Shown here: positions 26,399 to 35,997 of the stretch, piece by piece
Layout of the letters: each line of letters opens with the position of its first letter
Position numbering within the stretch: position 1 is the stretch's first letter
Source of the DNA: an uncultured Prochlorococcus sp.
Lineage (GTDB): Bacteria; Cyanobacteriota; Cyanobacteriia; PCC-6307; Cyanobiaceae
Direction of reading: 5' to 3'
DNA length: 64,000 nt
Assembly: GCF_902626525.1 (NCBI RefSeq)
Contig: NZ_CACOFR010000002.1
Location: forward strand, 82,719-146,718
Made by a program: the position numbers and the translations under genes
Notes under the pieces: generated by a model
Told to the model about the DNA's origin: nothing
Database searches by the model: none
Seen by the model: the letters and a program-made list of their open reading frames with translations, nothing else

Positions 26399-27853
26399 TT
26401 GCCAGTTGACACATTAGATAATATAAAATTTGGGACTGATGGGTGGAGAGGAATTATTGGATTTGATTTCAATCTTTCCAATCTTTCAAGAGTTGTTGTG
26501 GCTGCATGCCAAGAGTTGTATTATCAATATCATAAAGAACTTAATTCAAGGAAAATTTTAATAGGATATGATCGAAGATTTATGGCAAGTGAATTTGCAA
26601 AGCAAATAGTTCCCTTTGTAAAAGGATGCGGTTTTGAGCCGATTTTATCTAATAGTTTTGTTACTACCCCCTCTTGTAGTTTTTATGCCAAGGAAATGGG
26701 TTGTTTAGGCGCATTAGTAATCACAGCAAGTCATAATCCATATAATTGGTTGGGCCTTAAAATAAAGAATTTTCATGGGTGTTCTGTTGATGAATCTTTT
26801 ACAAGTGGTATTGAAAAAAGATTAAGGTTTTCCAATTCAATTGAAAAAATAGAGGGATCATATTTACTCGCAGATATTAAGAAGTTTCATTTGGATAGAA
26901 TTAAATCCCTTTTTGATATTGACTTTATTTCCAATAAATTGAAGAAAATGAAAATACGAATTTTTGTAGATTCCATGCATGGTTCAGCCGCAAAATGTAT
27001 GACTGAGATTTTTGGCTCTAATTATTCAGAGGTGGTTTCAGAAATCAGAAAAGATGCGGATCCTTTTTTTGGTGGAAGACCTCCCGAACCTCTTTTAGAT
27101 TATTTAGATGATTTAAATAAAATACTTATTAAAAATTCTAAAAATGATGTGAAAACTTTAGGAATTATATTTGATGGTGATGGTGACAGAATTGCTGCAA
27201 TTGATGAAAAAGGGAGGTACTGCAGTACACAAGATTTAATTCCATACTTTATTAGTTATTTAGGAGAAATTAATGATAATTCTTATCCAGTTTTAAAGAC
27301 TGTTAGCGGTTCAGATATTATTAAAAATATTTCAGAGAGTCAAAATAGAGATGTTTTTGAACTTCCAGTTGGATTTAAATATATTGCTGAGAAAATGATA
27401 AAGGAGAAAATATTTATTGGAGGAGAAGAATCTGGAGGGGTTGGTTTCGGTAATTTTATGCCTGAAAGAGATGCTTTGTATGCAGCTATGGTTTTACTAA
27501 ATGGTATTGCTGAAAAATCTCAATATTTATACGAAACTTTGGATGAAATACAAAAAACTTTTGGACCAAGTTTTTACAAAAGAATTGATATTAAGTTTCC
27601 TAATCAGTCAGAAAAAAATCTCTTTAAAGAATTTTTAATAAATAATTTTCCTAAGAAAATTAATAATCATAAGATAATAAATATCTCAAAGATTGATGGA
27701 ATAAAGTTGAGAATTCATAAGAATTTTTGGCTTCTTTTTAGGTTTTCAGGAACCGAGCCTCTTCTGAGATTATATTGTGAAGCGCCTAAAGAATCTTATC
27801 TAGATGAGGTATTAGAATGGGGTCAAAAATTTATAAATTTGGCAAGAAATTAA
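26399..27853 (+). CDS. Phosphoglucomutase/phosphomannomutase family protein
   Basis: A 484-residue alpha-D-phosphohexomutase. The four active-site loops are clear: phosphoserine loop TASHNPYNWLG near 113, metal loop DGDGDRIAA near 261, sugar loop GGEESGGVGFG near 342 and phosphate loop FRFSGTEPLLRLY near 453. The start is TTG, with an AAGGA sequence 11 bases upstream that supports it. Whether glucose-, mannose- or glucosamine-phosphate is preferred cannot be told. rdgB follows after three bases. Confidence 0.92.
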   Translation: MPVDTLDNIKFGTDGWRGIIGFDFNLSNLSRVVVAACQELYYQYHKELNSRKILIGYDRRFMASEFAKQIVPFVKGCGFEPILSNSFVTTPSCSFYAKEMGCLGALVITASHNPYNWLGLKIKNFHGCSVDESFTSGIEKRLRFSNSIEKIEGSYLLADIKKFHLDRIKSLFDIDFISNKLKKMKIRIFVDSMHGSAAKCMTEIFGSNYSEVVSEIRKDADPFFGGRPPEPLLDYLDDLNKILIKNSKNDVKTLGIIFDGDGDRIAAIDEKGRYCSTQDLIPYFISYLGEINDNSYPVLKTVSGSDIIKNISESQNRDVFELPVGFKYIAEKMIKEKIFIGGEESGGVGFGNFMPERDALYAAMVLLNGIAEKSQYLYETLDEIQKTFGPSFYKRIDIKFPNQSEKNLFKEFLINNFPKKINNHKIINISKIDGIKLRIHKNFWLLFRFSGTEPLLRLYCEAPKESYLDEVLEWGQKFINLARN

Positions 27854-27856
27854 TTT

Positions 27857-28432
27857 ATGAGAAATTTATACTTAGCTAGTAAAAACAAAGGTAAAATTAA
27901 AGAATATAAGAAATTGCTTTCAACAATTAACTGTAAATTATTACTTCAACCAGAATCATTAGAAGTTGAAGAGAACTGTTTGACATTTAGAGATAATGCA
28001 ATTAAAAAAGCGAGTGAAGTTTCGAGAAAAACAAATAATTTCGCAATAGCAGATGATTCTGGAATTTGTATTGAAGCATTAGATGGGAAACCAGGTATTT
28101 ATTCATCAAGATATGCAGAAAATGATCAGAAAAGAATTGAACGAGTTTTAAAAGAACTTAATGGATTAAAAAATAGAAGTGCTTTCTTTATTGCAAATAT
28201 TTGTGTTTGTTCCCCAAATGGAGAAGTAATTATAGAATCTGAAGCTAAATGCCATGGCAACATTATCTTTAGACCAAGAGGAAAAGGTGGGTTTGGTTAT
28301 GACCCTATTTTTGAGGAAACTTCAAACGGATTAACTTTCGCAGAAATGAATAATGTTATGAAAGATTCTTGTAGTCATAGAGCTAAAGCACTAAAAAAAA
28401 TCATTCCAGATTTGCTTGAAATCTTTTCTTGA
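27857..28432 (+). CDS. rdgB: Non-canonical purine NTP pyrophosphatase (RdgB/HAM1)
   Basis: Sanitises the nucleotide pool by hydrolysing ITP, dITP and XTP to monophosphates. The 191 residues hold ASKNKGKIKEYK at the start, the Mg2+ site ADDSGICIEALDGKPGIYS near 68, GGFGYDPIFEE near 140 and SHRAKALKK near 174. It follows the phosphohexomutase gene by three bases, so the two are co-transcribed. Its end faces that of the carotenoid oxygenase gene two bases away. Confidence 0.96.
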   Translation: MRNLYLASKNKGKIKEYKKLLSTINCKLLLQPESLEVEENCLTFRDNAIKKASEVSRKTNNFAIADDSGICIEALDGKPGIYSSRYAENDQKRIERVLKELNGLKNRSAFFIANICVCSPNGEVIIESEAKCHGNIIFRPRGKGGFGYDPIFEETSNGLTFAEMNNVMKDSCSHRAKALKKIIPDLLEIFS

Positions 28433-28434
28433 CT

Positions 28435-29919
28435 TTAATTAATCCAAGATCCATGAAGGCCATGGGGGATCGAAATGGGTAATTCATAAATAGCTAATTC
28501 TTTTAAGTCCTTTGCGTCTAATATTACTAAATCGCTCCCTCTTCGTTTTCCATTCCATATAAGTATCAATAAAAACCCTTCATCTTCTTTAGAAGAACTT
28601 TTTGATGGAATCATAATTGGTTCACTTACGAATCCACTTGGTCCTGCGGACCAAGAGATCTCTTCCTTTGAAATTAAATTTATTTTTTTTATTGCTTGAA
28701 GTGGAGCGTTTCCTTGTTTTTGAGATGTGCATGCCATCCAACTAAAAGTTGCTTTTAGTCCTAAATGTTTAGGATTAACAGCTGCAAATTCACAACATTG
28801 TTCACTTATAGAATCAAGCTCACTAGTTTTTTTCTTTAGATCAATAGTTGATCTCTTAAGTTTTCCTTCTGGATATTTATCAAAGTCAATATCCCTAAAA
28901 TTTTCATCTGGACCAACTGATGGAAAATCATCATAAAAAATACTATCTAATATTATTTTGGAATCTTTTTCATATGCATTTACATGGTGAAAAACGAATC
29001 CTTCTGGAGCATCGATTATTATTGGTGGCTGACCTCTAAACAAACCACTTTCTCTTGGTATGATGAAAAACTTTGCTTTCTTGCTTGGATTTGACTTTAA
29101 ACATTGCGCTGCTCCTCTTTGACCCATAACAAATGGAAGAGGGTTAAAGTCGATCGCATTTTGCAAGAAAATTGCCCAATTTGTTGTAATTGCGAAATCA
29201 TGAAGAAATGCAAAGCCATTAAACGTATCTTTTCTATCTACTAATAGCTTGCCAGAATTTTCCCCAGCATTATTAAATTCCATTAACCTAATGGTACTTT
29301 TTGGTCCTGTTTGAACTCCAAAAGTGACTAGGAGTTCTGAAGATGCATGAGAATTTAGGTCTATTTTGGGATGAGCACTGAATGCTTCGTTAGGCTTGAG
29401 AACCCCCTTTAATGTTGTTAAACCAATAGTATCAAGATTATCTGGATCTAATGCATGAGGCCCAGCTGCCTCCCACAATGCAAGTATTTCATCTCCTAAT
29501 TTGACGACATGTGTATTAGCGATATTTTTAAATTTAAGATCTAATGCATTATTTAAAATACCTCCATTTTTTTGGGTCCCAAAGACACCTCTATAAATAA
29601 ATTTATTTAATTTTTCTTCCTCTAAATAACCCTTGGTTTTTACAAATCTATTTGTCAAGAATGGCTGGCCATTTTCAAATTTTATGCATGTGATCATGCC
29701 GTCTCCATCAAATGGATGATGCACCCATTGACCTCCTCTCTCTAATATCCCAGGTCCATTTCTTAATAATGTTCCATTTAAATCTTTAATATTTTCACCT
29801 TTGCTAATTATTAGCGGCTGCTTTGTCAGCTCTTTCTCTACATTTTTATACGCACTAGACCAATCTTCCTTATTAAAACTTTTAATTTCATTAATTTTTT
29901 TATCTTGTAAATTAGTCAC
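28435..29919 (-). CDS. Carotenoid oxygenase family protein
   Basis: A 494-residue non-haem iron dioxygenase of the RPE65/carotenoid-cleavage family. The four iron-binding histidines can be placed in AHPKID (about 182), FLHDFAIT (about 240), FHHVNAYE (about 301) and the C-terminal HGLHGSWIN. RNGPG near 50 and HPFDGDGMI near 68 are also typical. It probably cuts carotenoids or apocarotenoids to retinal-like products; the exact substrate is not known. No bacteriorhodopsin gene is seen here. Confidence 0.92.
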   Translation of the reverse strand: MTNLQDKKINEIKSFNKEDWSSAYKNVEKELTKQPLIISKGENIKDLNGTLLRNGPGILERGGQWVHHPFDGDGMITCIKFENGQPFLTNRFVKTKGYLEEEKLNKFIYRGVFGTQKNGGILNNALDLKFKNIANTHVVKLGDEILALWEAAGPHALDPDNLDTIGLTTLKGVLKPNEAFSAHPKIDLNSHASSELLVTFGVQTGPKSTIRLMEFNNAGENSGKLLVDRKDTFNGFAFLHDFAITTNWAIFLQNAIDFNPLPFVMGQRGAAQCLKSNPSKKAKFFIIPRESGLFRGQPPIIIDAPEGFVFHHVNAYEKDSKIILDSIFYDDFPSVGPDENFRDIDFDKYPEGKLKRSTIDLKKKTSELDSISEQCCEFAAVNPKHLGLKATFSWMACTSQKQGNAPLQAIKKINLISKEEISWSAGPSGFVSEPIMIPSKSSSKEDEGFLLILIWNGKRRGSDLVILDAKDLKELAIYELPISIPHGLHGSWIN

Positions 29920-29990
29920 AATAAAATAAAAACTTTAATCATTTTCGCCAAAAATCAACTAAATTGTGGCTTATTCAAAAAATTCCTTTT

Positions 29991-30596
29991 TTATTGATTC
30001 TCAAGCATTCCTTTACTGCTTGGAATTGAATCGGATCTTCTTGGATCAATTTCAGTAGCCATTCTCATTGCTCTTGAAAAAGCTTTGAAGCAAGCTTCAA
30101 CTATATGATGTGAATTACTACCGCATATTTGATTAATATGAAGAGTAATACCACTGTTATTAACTAAGGCAATAAAAAACTCTTTTACTAATTCAGTATC
30201 ATAATTCCCTATTCTGGGTGCTTTTAATTGAAGATCATAGGATAGATGTGGTCGCCCAGAACAGTCTAAAGTTACTTGAACTAATGCTTCATCTAATGGA
30301 GCAAAGAAATGTCCAAATCTACTTATCCCTTTTCTCTCTCCCAAAGCTTTTGAAAGCGCTTTTCCTAATGCAATTCCTACATCTTCATTTGTATGATGAT
30401 CATCAATATGGGTATCGCCAATTGCCTTTATTTTTAAATCGAACAAACCATGACTTGATATTTGGTGAAGCATATGATCTAAGAACGGCACTCCAGTATC
30501 AATCTCGGAAATCCCATTGCCATCTAAGTTTATAAATACAGAAATATCTGTTTCATTCGTTTTTCTTTTTATTTCAGATTGCCTTAGAGGTGACAT
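29991..30596 (-). CDS. hisB: Imidazoleglycerol-phosphate dehydratase
   Basis: Dehydrates imidazole glycerol phosphate in histidine synthesis. The 201 residues contain two manganese-binding repeats: FLDHMLHQ and [14 protein letters not shown] in the first half, [18 protein letters not shown] in the second. It is monofunctional, lacking the phosphatase domain of enterobacterial HisB. It follows fabI on the same strand by 20 bases, an arrangement without an obvious pathway link. Confidence 0.97.
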   Translation of the reverse strand: MSPLRQSEIKRKTNETDISVFINLDGNGISEIDTGVPFLDHMLHQISSHGLFDLKIKAIGDTHIDDHHTNEDVGIALGKALSKALGERKGISRFGHFFAPLDEALVQVTLDCSGRPHLSYDLQLKAPRIGNYDTELVKEFFIALVNNSGITLHINQICGSNSHHIVEACFKAFSRAMRMATEIDPRRSDSIPSSKGMLENQ

Positions 30597-30616
30597 TTTT
30601 TTGCAGAAAACGTAGT

Positions 30617-31399
30617 TTACATTCCATTAATGCAGTAACCTGCATCAACATAAATTGTTTGCCCTGAAATCCCGCTAGAGAGTTCACTTAATAAAAAAGC
30701 AGCGGTATTGCCTACTTCAGTTTGTGTGACTGTTCTGCGTAAAGGAGCCTTTTCTTCAACATTGTGAATCATATCTAAAATGCCACCTATAGCAGAACTC
30801 GCAAGTGTTCTTATGGGTCCAGCACTTATTGCATTTACTCTGACTTGTTTCTCGGGTCCAAGTTCTGCAGAAAGATATCTCACTGAAGCTTCTAGGGCCG
30901 CTTTGGCAACTCCCATTACGTTGTAGTTAGGAATTGCTCTCTCTGAGCCTAAATAAGTTAATGAGACAACTCCAGCTCCATCGCTAAAAAGTGGTTTTGC
31001 TGCTTTGCATAAAGGTGCTAATGAATACGCACTTATATTAAGAGCTCTATCAAAACCTTCTGATGAGGTAGCACTATAATCTCCAATCAATTCCTCGCGC
31101 CCTGCGAATGCCAAGCAATGAACTAATCCATCAATTTGCCCCCAATTGTTTTTTATATTTTTAAAGATTTCTTCAATTTGAGAGGGATTTTGAACATCAA
31201 GGGGCAAAAATAAAGAAGGGGCTAACGGTTTAGTTAGTTCTCTAACTTTAGATTCGAATCTTCCCTTGTCATCAGGTAAATATGTGATTCCAAGCTCTGC
31301 GCCAGCTTTTGAAAGTTGTTGAGCAATACCCCATGCTATTGAACGATTGTTCGCAATTCCTGTAACGAGAATTTTTTTGCCAGTTAGATTTAGAAGCAT
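30617..31399 (-). CDS. fabI: Enoyl-[acyl-carrier-protein] reductase (NADH)
   Basis: Performs the last reduction of the type II fatty-acid elongation cycle. The 260-residue form starting [14 protein letters not shown] is chosen because this is the family length; an in-frame ATG 33 bases further upstream adds residues (MYRRIIEIIKK) that the family lacks. The modified SDR cofactor loop [13 protein letters not shown] is at residues 14-26, and the catalytic Tyr-x6-Lys lies in [12 protein letters not shown] near 157-166. Confidence 0.96.
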   Translation of the reverse strand: MLLNLTGKKILVTGIANNRSIAWGIAQQLSKAGAELGITYLPDDKGRFESKVRELTKPLAPSLFLPLDVQNPSQIEEIFKNIKNNWGQIDGLVHCLAFAGREELIGDYSATSSEGFDRALNISAYSLAPLCKAAKPLFSDGAGVVSLTYLGSERAIPNYNVMGVAKAALEASVRYLSAELGPEKQVRVNAISAGPIRTLASSAIGGILDMIHNVEEKAPLRRTVTQTEVGNTAAFLLSELSSGISGQTIYVDAGYCINGM

Positions 31400-31503
31400 T
31401 TTCTTTATTATTTCTATTATTCTCCTATACAAAAGTACATATCTTTGCCGATTACTGCAAAATATACAATAATTTTCAAATATAGGAAATATTTATTTTA
31501 AAA

Positions 31504-32097
31504 ATGGTTAGAACGAATTCTATGGTTTTGGAATTAGGTTTTCAATTACCGAATTTCAAAATGTTAAATGCTAATTCCTTAAATAATGAATACTTTAATT
31601 TTCATAATCTAGATAATAGGCATTTACTATTAATGTTTATTTGTGCTCATTGTCCTTTTGTTAAATATATCGAGACTCAAATTTACACATTAACTAAAGA
31701 AATTGAGAACACTGTTCAAACAGTTGCAATTTCAAGTAATGATATTGTTACTCATCCTTCAGATTCTCCCAAAAATTTAAGATTACAAGCACAATCACAA
31801 GGATGGAGTTTTCCTTATTTACACGATGCAAATCAAAATTTTGCTAAGGCATTAAAAGCGGCTTGTACACCTGATTTTTATCTTTTTTCAAACAGAGGCG
31901 AAGGTAATTTTTTATTGTATTATCATGGCCAATTAGATGATAGTAGACCAGGTAATAATATCCCTTTATCTGGTAAAGATTTGCGCTCTGCTGTAAGAGA
32001 TTTGAATCAAGATAATCCTTATCCTTTAAATCAGATGCCCTCTTTAGGGTGCAATATTAAATGGACTCCTGGTGAAGAGCCAAGTTGGTTTAAATGA
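31504..32097 (+). CDS. Thioredoxin-fold (AhpC/TSA-like) protein
   Basis: A 197-residue thioredoxin-fold protein with a CxxC centre in FICAHCPFVKYI (Cys near 43 and 46) and the loop cysteine in AACTPDFYLFS near 119, where TPD replaces the cis-Pro motif of thioredoxins. No signal peptide is seen. The pattern fits a family of redoxins fused with no other domain that is widespread in cyanobacteria; the partner is not known. Confidence 0.85.
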   Translation: MVRTNSMVLELGFQLPNFKMLNANSLNNEYFNFHNLDNRHLLLMFICAHCPFVKYIETQIYTLTKEIENTVQTVAISSNDIVTHPSDSPKNLRLQAQSQGWSFPYLHDANQNFAKALKAACTPDFYLFSNRGEGNFLLYYHGQLDDSRPGNNIPLSGKDLRSAVRDLNQDNPYPLNQMPSLGCNIKWTPGEEPSWFK

Positions 32098-32148
32098 ATT
32101 AAAATGTTTTTTTTCCCTAGAAATATGGTTAAGGGTTAAGATATTCTT

Positions 32149-33354
32149 ATGCAGATACCTCCATTCACTTTAAATAGACAGTACCAAGAAATTGGCTCTG
32201 AAATTGAAACTGAGGTTTTTAAAGTTTTAAAAGGTGGTCAATATATCGGAGGAAAAGAAATTACCAAATTTGAGGAAAATTTCTCTAAATTGATTGGAGT
32301 TAATAATACTATCGGATGTAATAGTGGTACAGATGCTTTAGTGTTGGCTTTGCGTGCATTAGATATTGGTGAAGGTGATGAAGTAATTACCACATCTTTT
32401 AGTTTTTTTGCAACTGCAGAGGCTATCAGTATAGTTGGTGCTACTCCAATTTTGGTAGATATAGATCCAGAAACTTACCTTATTAATACTGAATTAATTG
32501 AACAAGAAATAAATTCTAATACCAAAGCAATTATGCCAGTTCATCTTTTTGGTAATGCAGTCAATATGACTTTAATAAAATCATTAGCTGATAAATATGA
32601 TTTAAAAGTAATCGAAGATTGTGCTCAGGCAACATGCACAATGTGGGAAAATTCCAGAGTTGGTAGTATCGGCGACATAGGTTGTTTTAGCTTTTTCCCT
32701 ACAAAGAATTTAGGAGCTGCTGGAGATGCTGGAGCAGTAACAACGTCAGATCAGAAAATTGCTAAGAAAATTAGAGAGTTAGCTATTCATGGAAGTCCCA
32801 AAAGATATCACCATAATGAAATTGGATATAATAGTAGGCTTGATACTATACAAGCTGCAATATTAAATATCAAAATTAAATATATTTCTAAGTGGATTAA
32901 TAATCGCCAAATAATTGCTAATAATTACTTTGATTTATTAGAAAAAAACCCATTTATATGTTTGCCGAAAATAAGTTCTAATTCTACAAATCATTCTTGG
33001 AATCAATTTGTCATCAAATTAAGAAACGAAAAATATTTTTTAAATGAAGATTTTTTAAATTTATTCGAAACTGATTTTGAAAAATATTGTACTTTGAGGA
33101 ATTTAGTAAAGCATCAACTTTTTAAAAAAGGTATTAATTCAATTATTTATTATCCAATTCCAATTCATGCACAAATAGCTTATAAAAATAAAAATTTCTC
33201 TAGAAAAAAACTTATAAATACAGAGAGAATTTGTACAGAAGTTCTTAGTCTTCCTATGTTCCCTGAAATTTCTTATGAAGAACAAGTTTATGTAGCAAAT
33301 AATTTGAATAAAGTTTTAGAAAATTGTATAGAAGAAATTCAGATTTCAGCATAA
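32149..33354 (+). CDS. DegT/DnrJ/EryC1/StrS-family aminotransferase
   Basis: A 401-residue PLP enzyme. The PLP lysine lies in FSFFPTKNLGAAGDAGAV near residue 186; the substrate pocket stretch GGKEITKFEENF and CNSGTDALVLALRAL at 34-76 and the DCAQA motif near 164 are typical. The family transfers an amino group to keto-sugar nucleotides for surface polysaccharides. No sugar-nucleotide genes flank it, which is unusual. It overlaps the opposing photolyase gene by 16 bases at the 3' ends. Confidence 0.92.
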   Translation: MQIPPFTLNRQYQEIGSEIETEVFKVLKGGQYIGGKEITKFEENFSKLIGVNNTIGCNSGTDALVLALRALDIGEGDEVITTSFSFFATAEAISIVGATPILVDIDPETYLINTELIEQEINSNTKAIMPVHLFGNAVNMTLIKSLADKYDLKVIEDCAQATCTMWENSRVGSIGDIGCFSFFPTKNLGAAGDAGAVTTSDQKIAKKIRELAIHGSPKRYHHNEIGYNSRLDTIQAAILNIKIKYISKWINNRQIIANNYFDLLEKNPFICLPKISSNSTNHSWNQFVIKLRNEKYFLNEDFLNLFETDFEKYCTLRNLVKHQLFKKGINSIIYYPIPIHAQIAYKNKNFSRKKLINTERICTEVLSLPMFPEISYEEQVYVANNLNKVLENCIEEIQISA

Positions 33355-34775
33355 AGAGATTTAAATAATCTTTGTTGGAAATTGTGATTAACAATAGGCT
33401 TTAAGTAATTGTTTTTTTCTAAATTAGATATCTCCCCATTTAATAAATCTGAATTTGAAACTTTAAATAATTCAGGAATCCAAAATTTTATATATTCACA
33501 AATAGGATCAAATTTTTTTGCTTGGGTATATGGATTAAAAATTCTAAGTGGTTTTGGATCCATACCACTACTTGCGCTCCATTGCCATCCCCCATTATTT
33601 GCAGCTAAGTCTCCATCGACCAACATTTCCATAAATTTTTTTTCACCCATTTGCCAATTGCATATCAAATCTTTTACCAGAAATGAAGCGACTATCATTC
33701 TACATCTATTATGCATCCAGCCAGTACTATTTAGTTGCCTCATTGCAGCATCAACTATTGGAACGCCTGTTTCTCCATTGCTCCAATGCAGAAACCATTC
33801 ATTATTATTTTGCCAAGGAAATTGGTCCCATTTTTTTCTATATGGACCATTCTCTAGTTCTGGGAAATGGAATAAACAATGTTGATAAAATTCTCGCCAA
33901 ACAAGTTCTTTTTGCCAAGTTTCTATTGATAAATATTTTTCTTGATTTTCACAAACTGAGTTTAAATTTAATGTAGCATTCCAAACTTTTCTAATGCTGA
34001 TGGTCCCGAATCTGAGCGATGCGCTCAAATAAGATGTTCCATTATGAGAAGGAAAATCTCTCGTGGAATTATAAGAAAATATTGTTTGTTTGTTAATAAA
34101 GTTTTCCAATAATTTTTCTGCACCCTTTTCACCAGGTCTGCAAGGACAAATCTTAGATCCAGAAAAATTTATATTTTCAAGAAATTTATTCAGTACAGAA
34201 TCAGATCTTTTTATTTTCAGATAATCCCTAAATTCATCATCAATATCTTGAAAATTGAAATTAATGTTACTCTCATCATATTTACCTAATAGATTCAGTT
34301 TTGATTTTATGTTTTTATAAAAAGGACCATAGACCGAATAAGGGGTATTATTTCCTGAAAATATTTTTGAGGGTTCTATTAATAAGTGATCCCAAGATTC
34401 AATAACTTGAATGTTAATTTTTTTTAAACTGTTTTTTATTTGTAAATCTCGATTAATCTCATAAGGTTCAATTGATTTATTCCAAACAACAAATTTAGCA
34501 TTTATTATATTTGCTAATTGAGGAATTATTAATATTGGATCTCCTTCTTCAATAATTAGCCTGCTGCCCATTTTTTTCCAATTATTTCCTAATTCTCTAA
34601 GCGAATTTCCAAGAAACCAAGCTCTTGAATTTGCATTGAAATCGTGTGAATAATTTTTATCTAAGATATAAGTTGATGTAATAGCATTTGATAATGAAAA
34701 TGCTTTTATTAAAGCTTGATTATCAAATATTCTTAGATCCTTTCTGTGCCAGAAAAGTATTCTAGGATTATTCAT
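33339..34775 (-). CDS. phrB: Deoxyribodipyrimidine photolyase
   Basis: Light-driven repair enzyme for UV-induced cyclobutane pyrimidine dimers, 478 residues. The N-terminal antenna domain begins ILFWHRKDLRIFDN, and the FAD domain has WREFYQHCLF, TGWMHNRCRMIVASFLVKDL near 354 and DLAANNGGWQWSASSGMD near 388-405. A photolyase fits a surface, high-light lifestyle. It is coupled to the Nudix gene upstream by a four-base ATGA overlap. Confidence 0.95.
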   Translation of the reverse strand: MNNPRILFWHRKDLRIFDNQALIKAFSLSNAITSTYILDKNYSHDFNANSRAWFLGNSLRELGNNWKKMGSRLIIEEGDPILIIPQLANIINAKFVVWNKSIEPYEINRDLQIKNSLKKINIQVIESWDHLLIEPSKIFSGNNTPYSVYGPFYKNIKSKLNLLGKYDESNINFNFQDIDDEFRDYLKIKRSDSVLNKFLENINFSGSKICPCRPGEKGAEKLLENFINKQTIFSYNSTRDFPSHNGTSYLSASLRFGTISIRKVWNATLNLNSVCENQEKYLSIETWQKELVWREFYQHCLFHFPELENGPYRKKWDQFPWQNNNEWFLHWSNGETGVPIVDAAMRQLNSTGWMHNRCRMIVASFLVKDLICNWQMGEKKFMEMLVDGDLAANNGGWQWSASSGMDPKPLRIFNPYTQAKKFDPICEYIKFWIPELFKVSNSDLLNGEISNLEKNNYLKPIVNHNFQQRLFKSLYAEI

Positions 34776-35344
34776 AATTCATCTAAAAATTGTTTCGCTC
34801 TAAACCAAGCAGTAATAGTTTTTGCGTCAAGAATTTCATCACCACTAGAAATTAGATTATCTAGTTCTTCAGGATCCAAAATTAATACTTCTATATCTTC
34901 ATCTAAATCCCCCTTGACCTCAGACTTTAGTTTGCACAAATTACGGGCTAGAAATAAATTTATTTCTTCATCTGCATAACCAGGAGCTGGAACAAGAGTT
35001 CCTAATTCATCCCATTTATCTGCACTAAACCCAGTCTCTTCTTGAAGCTCCCTTTTGATTGAATTAAAAGGTGTTTCACCTATTTCTAAAGTTCCTGCTG
35101 GAAATTCTAATAAATATCTTGAAACTGCAAATCTATATTGCCGAAGAATTATAACTTTATTATCTTCTGTAATAGGTACAGCTAAAGCAGCACCAGGATG
35201 CTTTATGTATCCATATTCTCCTTCATGTCCATTTGGAAGTTGAATTCTACTAATTTCAAAACTAAATTTTTTTGACTTTAATTCCGATATTTTTTCTTTA
35301 AAAATTGATTTTTTTTTAATATTTTTATTGCTCATAATCTTCAA
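34772..35344 (-). CDS. Nudix hydrolase (ADP-ribose pyrophosphatase-like)
   Basis: A 190-residue Nudix enzyme. The Nudix box runs from GTLEIGETPF to RELQEETGFS (about residues 96-119), followed by LVPAPGYADEEINLFLA, a pattern of ADP-ribose pyrophosphatases. The ATG at 35344 is used, but the ATG three codons on is equally possible. It precedes phrB with a four-base overlap; the pairing suggests a shared transcript rather than a shared pathway. Confidence 0.88.
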   Translation of the reverse strand: MKIMSNKNIKKKSIFKEKISELKSKKFSFEISRIQLPNGHEGEYGYIKHPGAALAVPITEDNKVIILRQYRFAVSRYLLEFPAGTLEIGETPFNSIKRELQEETGFSADKWDELGTLVPAPGYADEEINLFLARNLCKLKSEVKGDLDEDIEVLILDPEELDNLISSGDEILDAKTITAWFRAKQFLDEL

Positions 35345-35382
35345 ATAAATACACCTTAACAGTTATTTCTTTGTTTTGTAAA

Positions 35383-35961
35383 TTAAGTATTAGACCATCT
35401 TGGATCATGAATTTTTTTGATTTCTTGGCTTCTACTTAAGATCTCACATAGTGGTGTAATAACAAAATTGCGATTCATAAATCTTGGGTGCGGTAATGTT
35501 AATTTCTCATCAAATATTTGACAATCTTCCCACCATAGAATATCTAAATCTAGACACCTTGAGAGCCAATTCATACCCTTTGATGTTTTTTCTCGCCCAA
35601 AAAAAAACTCTAGATTTTTTAGCTTTTTTAAGAGTAAATTTGCATTTATTTTTGATGGCTTAGGAAAATAATTACTTTTGACAATTACGAGAGTATTAAG
35701 ATAATTTGGCTGTTCATTTTCCACTCCATGTGGGGATGTCTCATATATAGAAGACCATAAAAAGTATGGGTTAAATTTTTTGCTTTCATCTTTTTTTGTA
35801 TTAGATTGATCTCCCCAATCTTTTAAAGTTTTTTCTAATTTTGGTTTACACAATAATAAAGTCTCTATTGGACTTCCAAATTTACTATCAATATTTGCTC
35901 CAAGGGATATACATAATCCATTATTGATATTAAGATTTGATAATTCCACTAAAAAAAACAC
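35383..35961 (-). CDS. folK: 2-amino-4-hydroxy-6-hydroxymethyldihydropteridine pyrophosphokinase
   Basis: Transfers pyrophosphate from ATP to the pterin in folate synthesis. The 192 residues include [14 protein letters not shown] near 18, [23 protein letters not shown] near 118-140 with the DLDIL metal motif, and [18 protein letters not shown] near 152. It is longer than E. coli FolK (about 160) through an insert near 45-75. The gene is divergent from chlD by 36 bases. Confidence 0.93.
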   Translation of the reverse strand: MFFLVELSNLNINNGLCISLGANIDSKFGSPIETLLLCKPKLEKTLKDWGDQSNTKKDESKKFNPYFLWSSIYETSPHGVENEQPNYLNTLVIVKSNYFPKPSKINANLLLKKLKNLEFFFGREKTSKGMNWLSRCLDLDILWWEDCQIFDEKLTLPHPRFMNRNFVITPLCEILSRSQEIKKIHDPRWSNT

Positions 35962-35997
35962 AGTTATTGGATAAATTCTATATCAGACATTTTTAAA

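Noticed and set aside
33409..33976. 158- and 97-residue frames opposite phrB
   Set aside because: Both are antisense readings of conserved photolyase domains with no recognisable motif.
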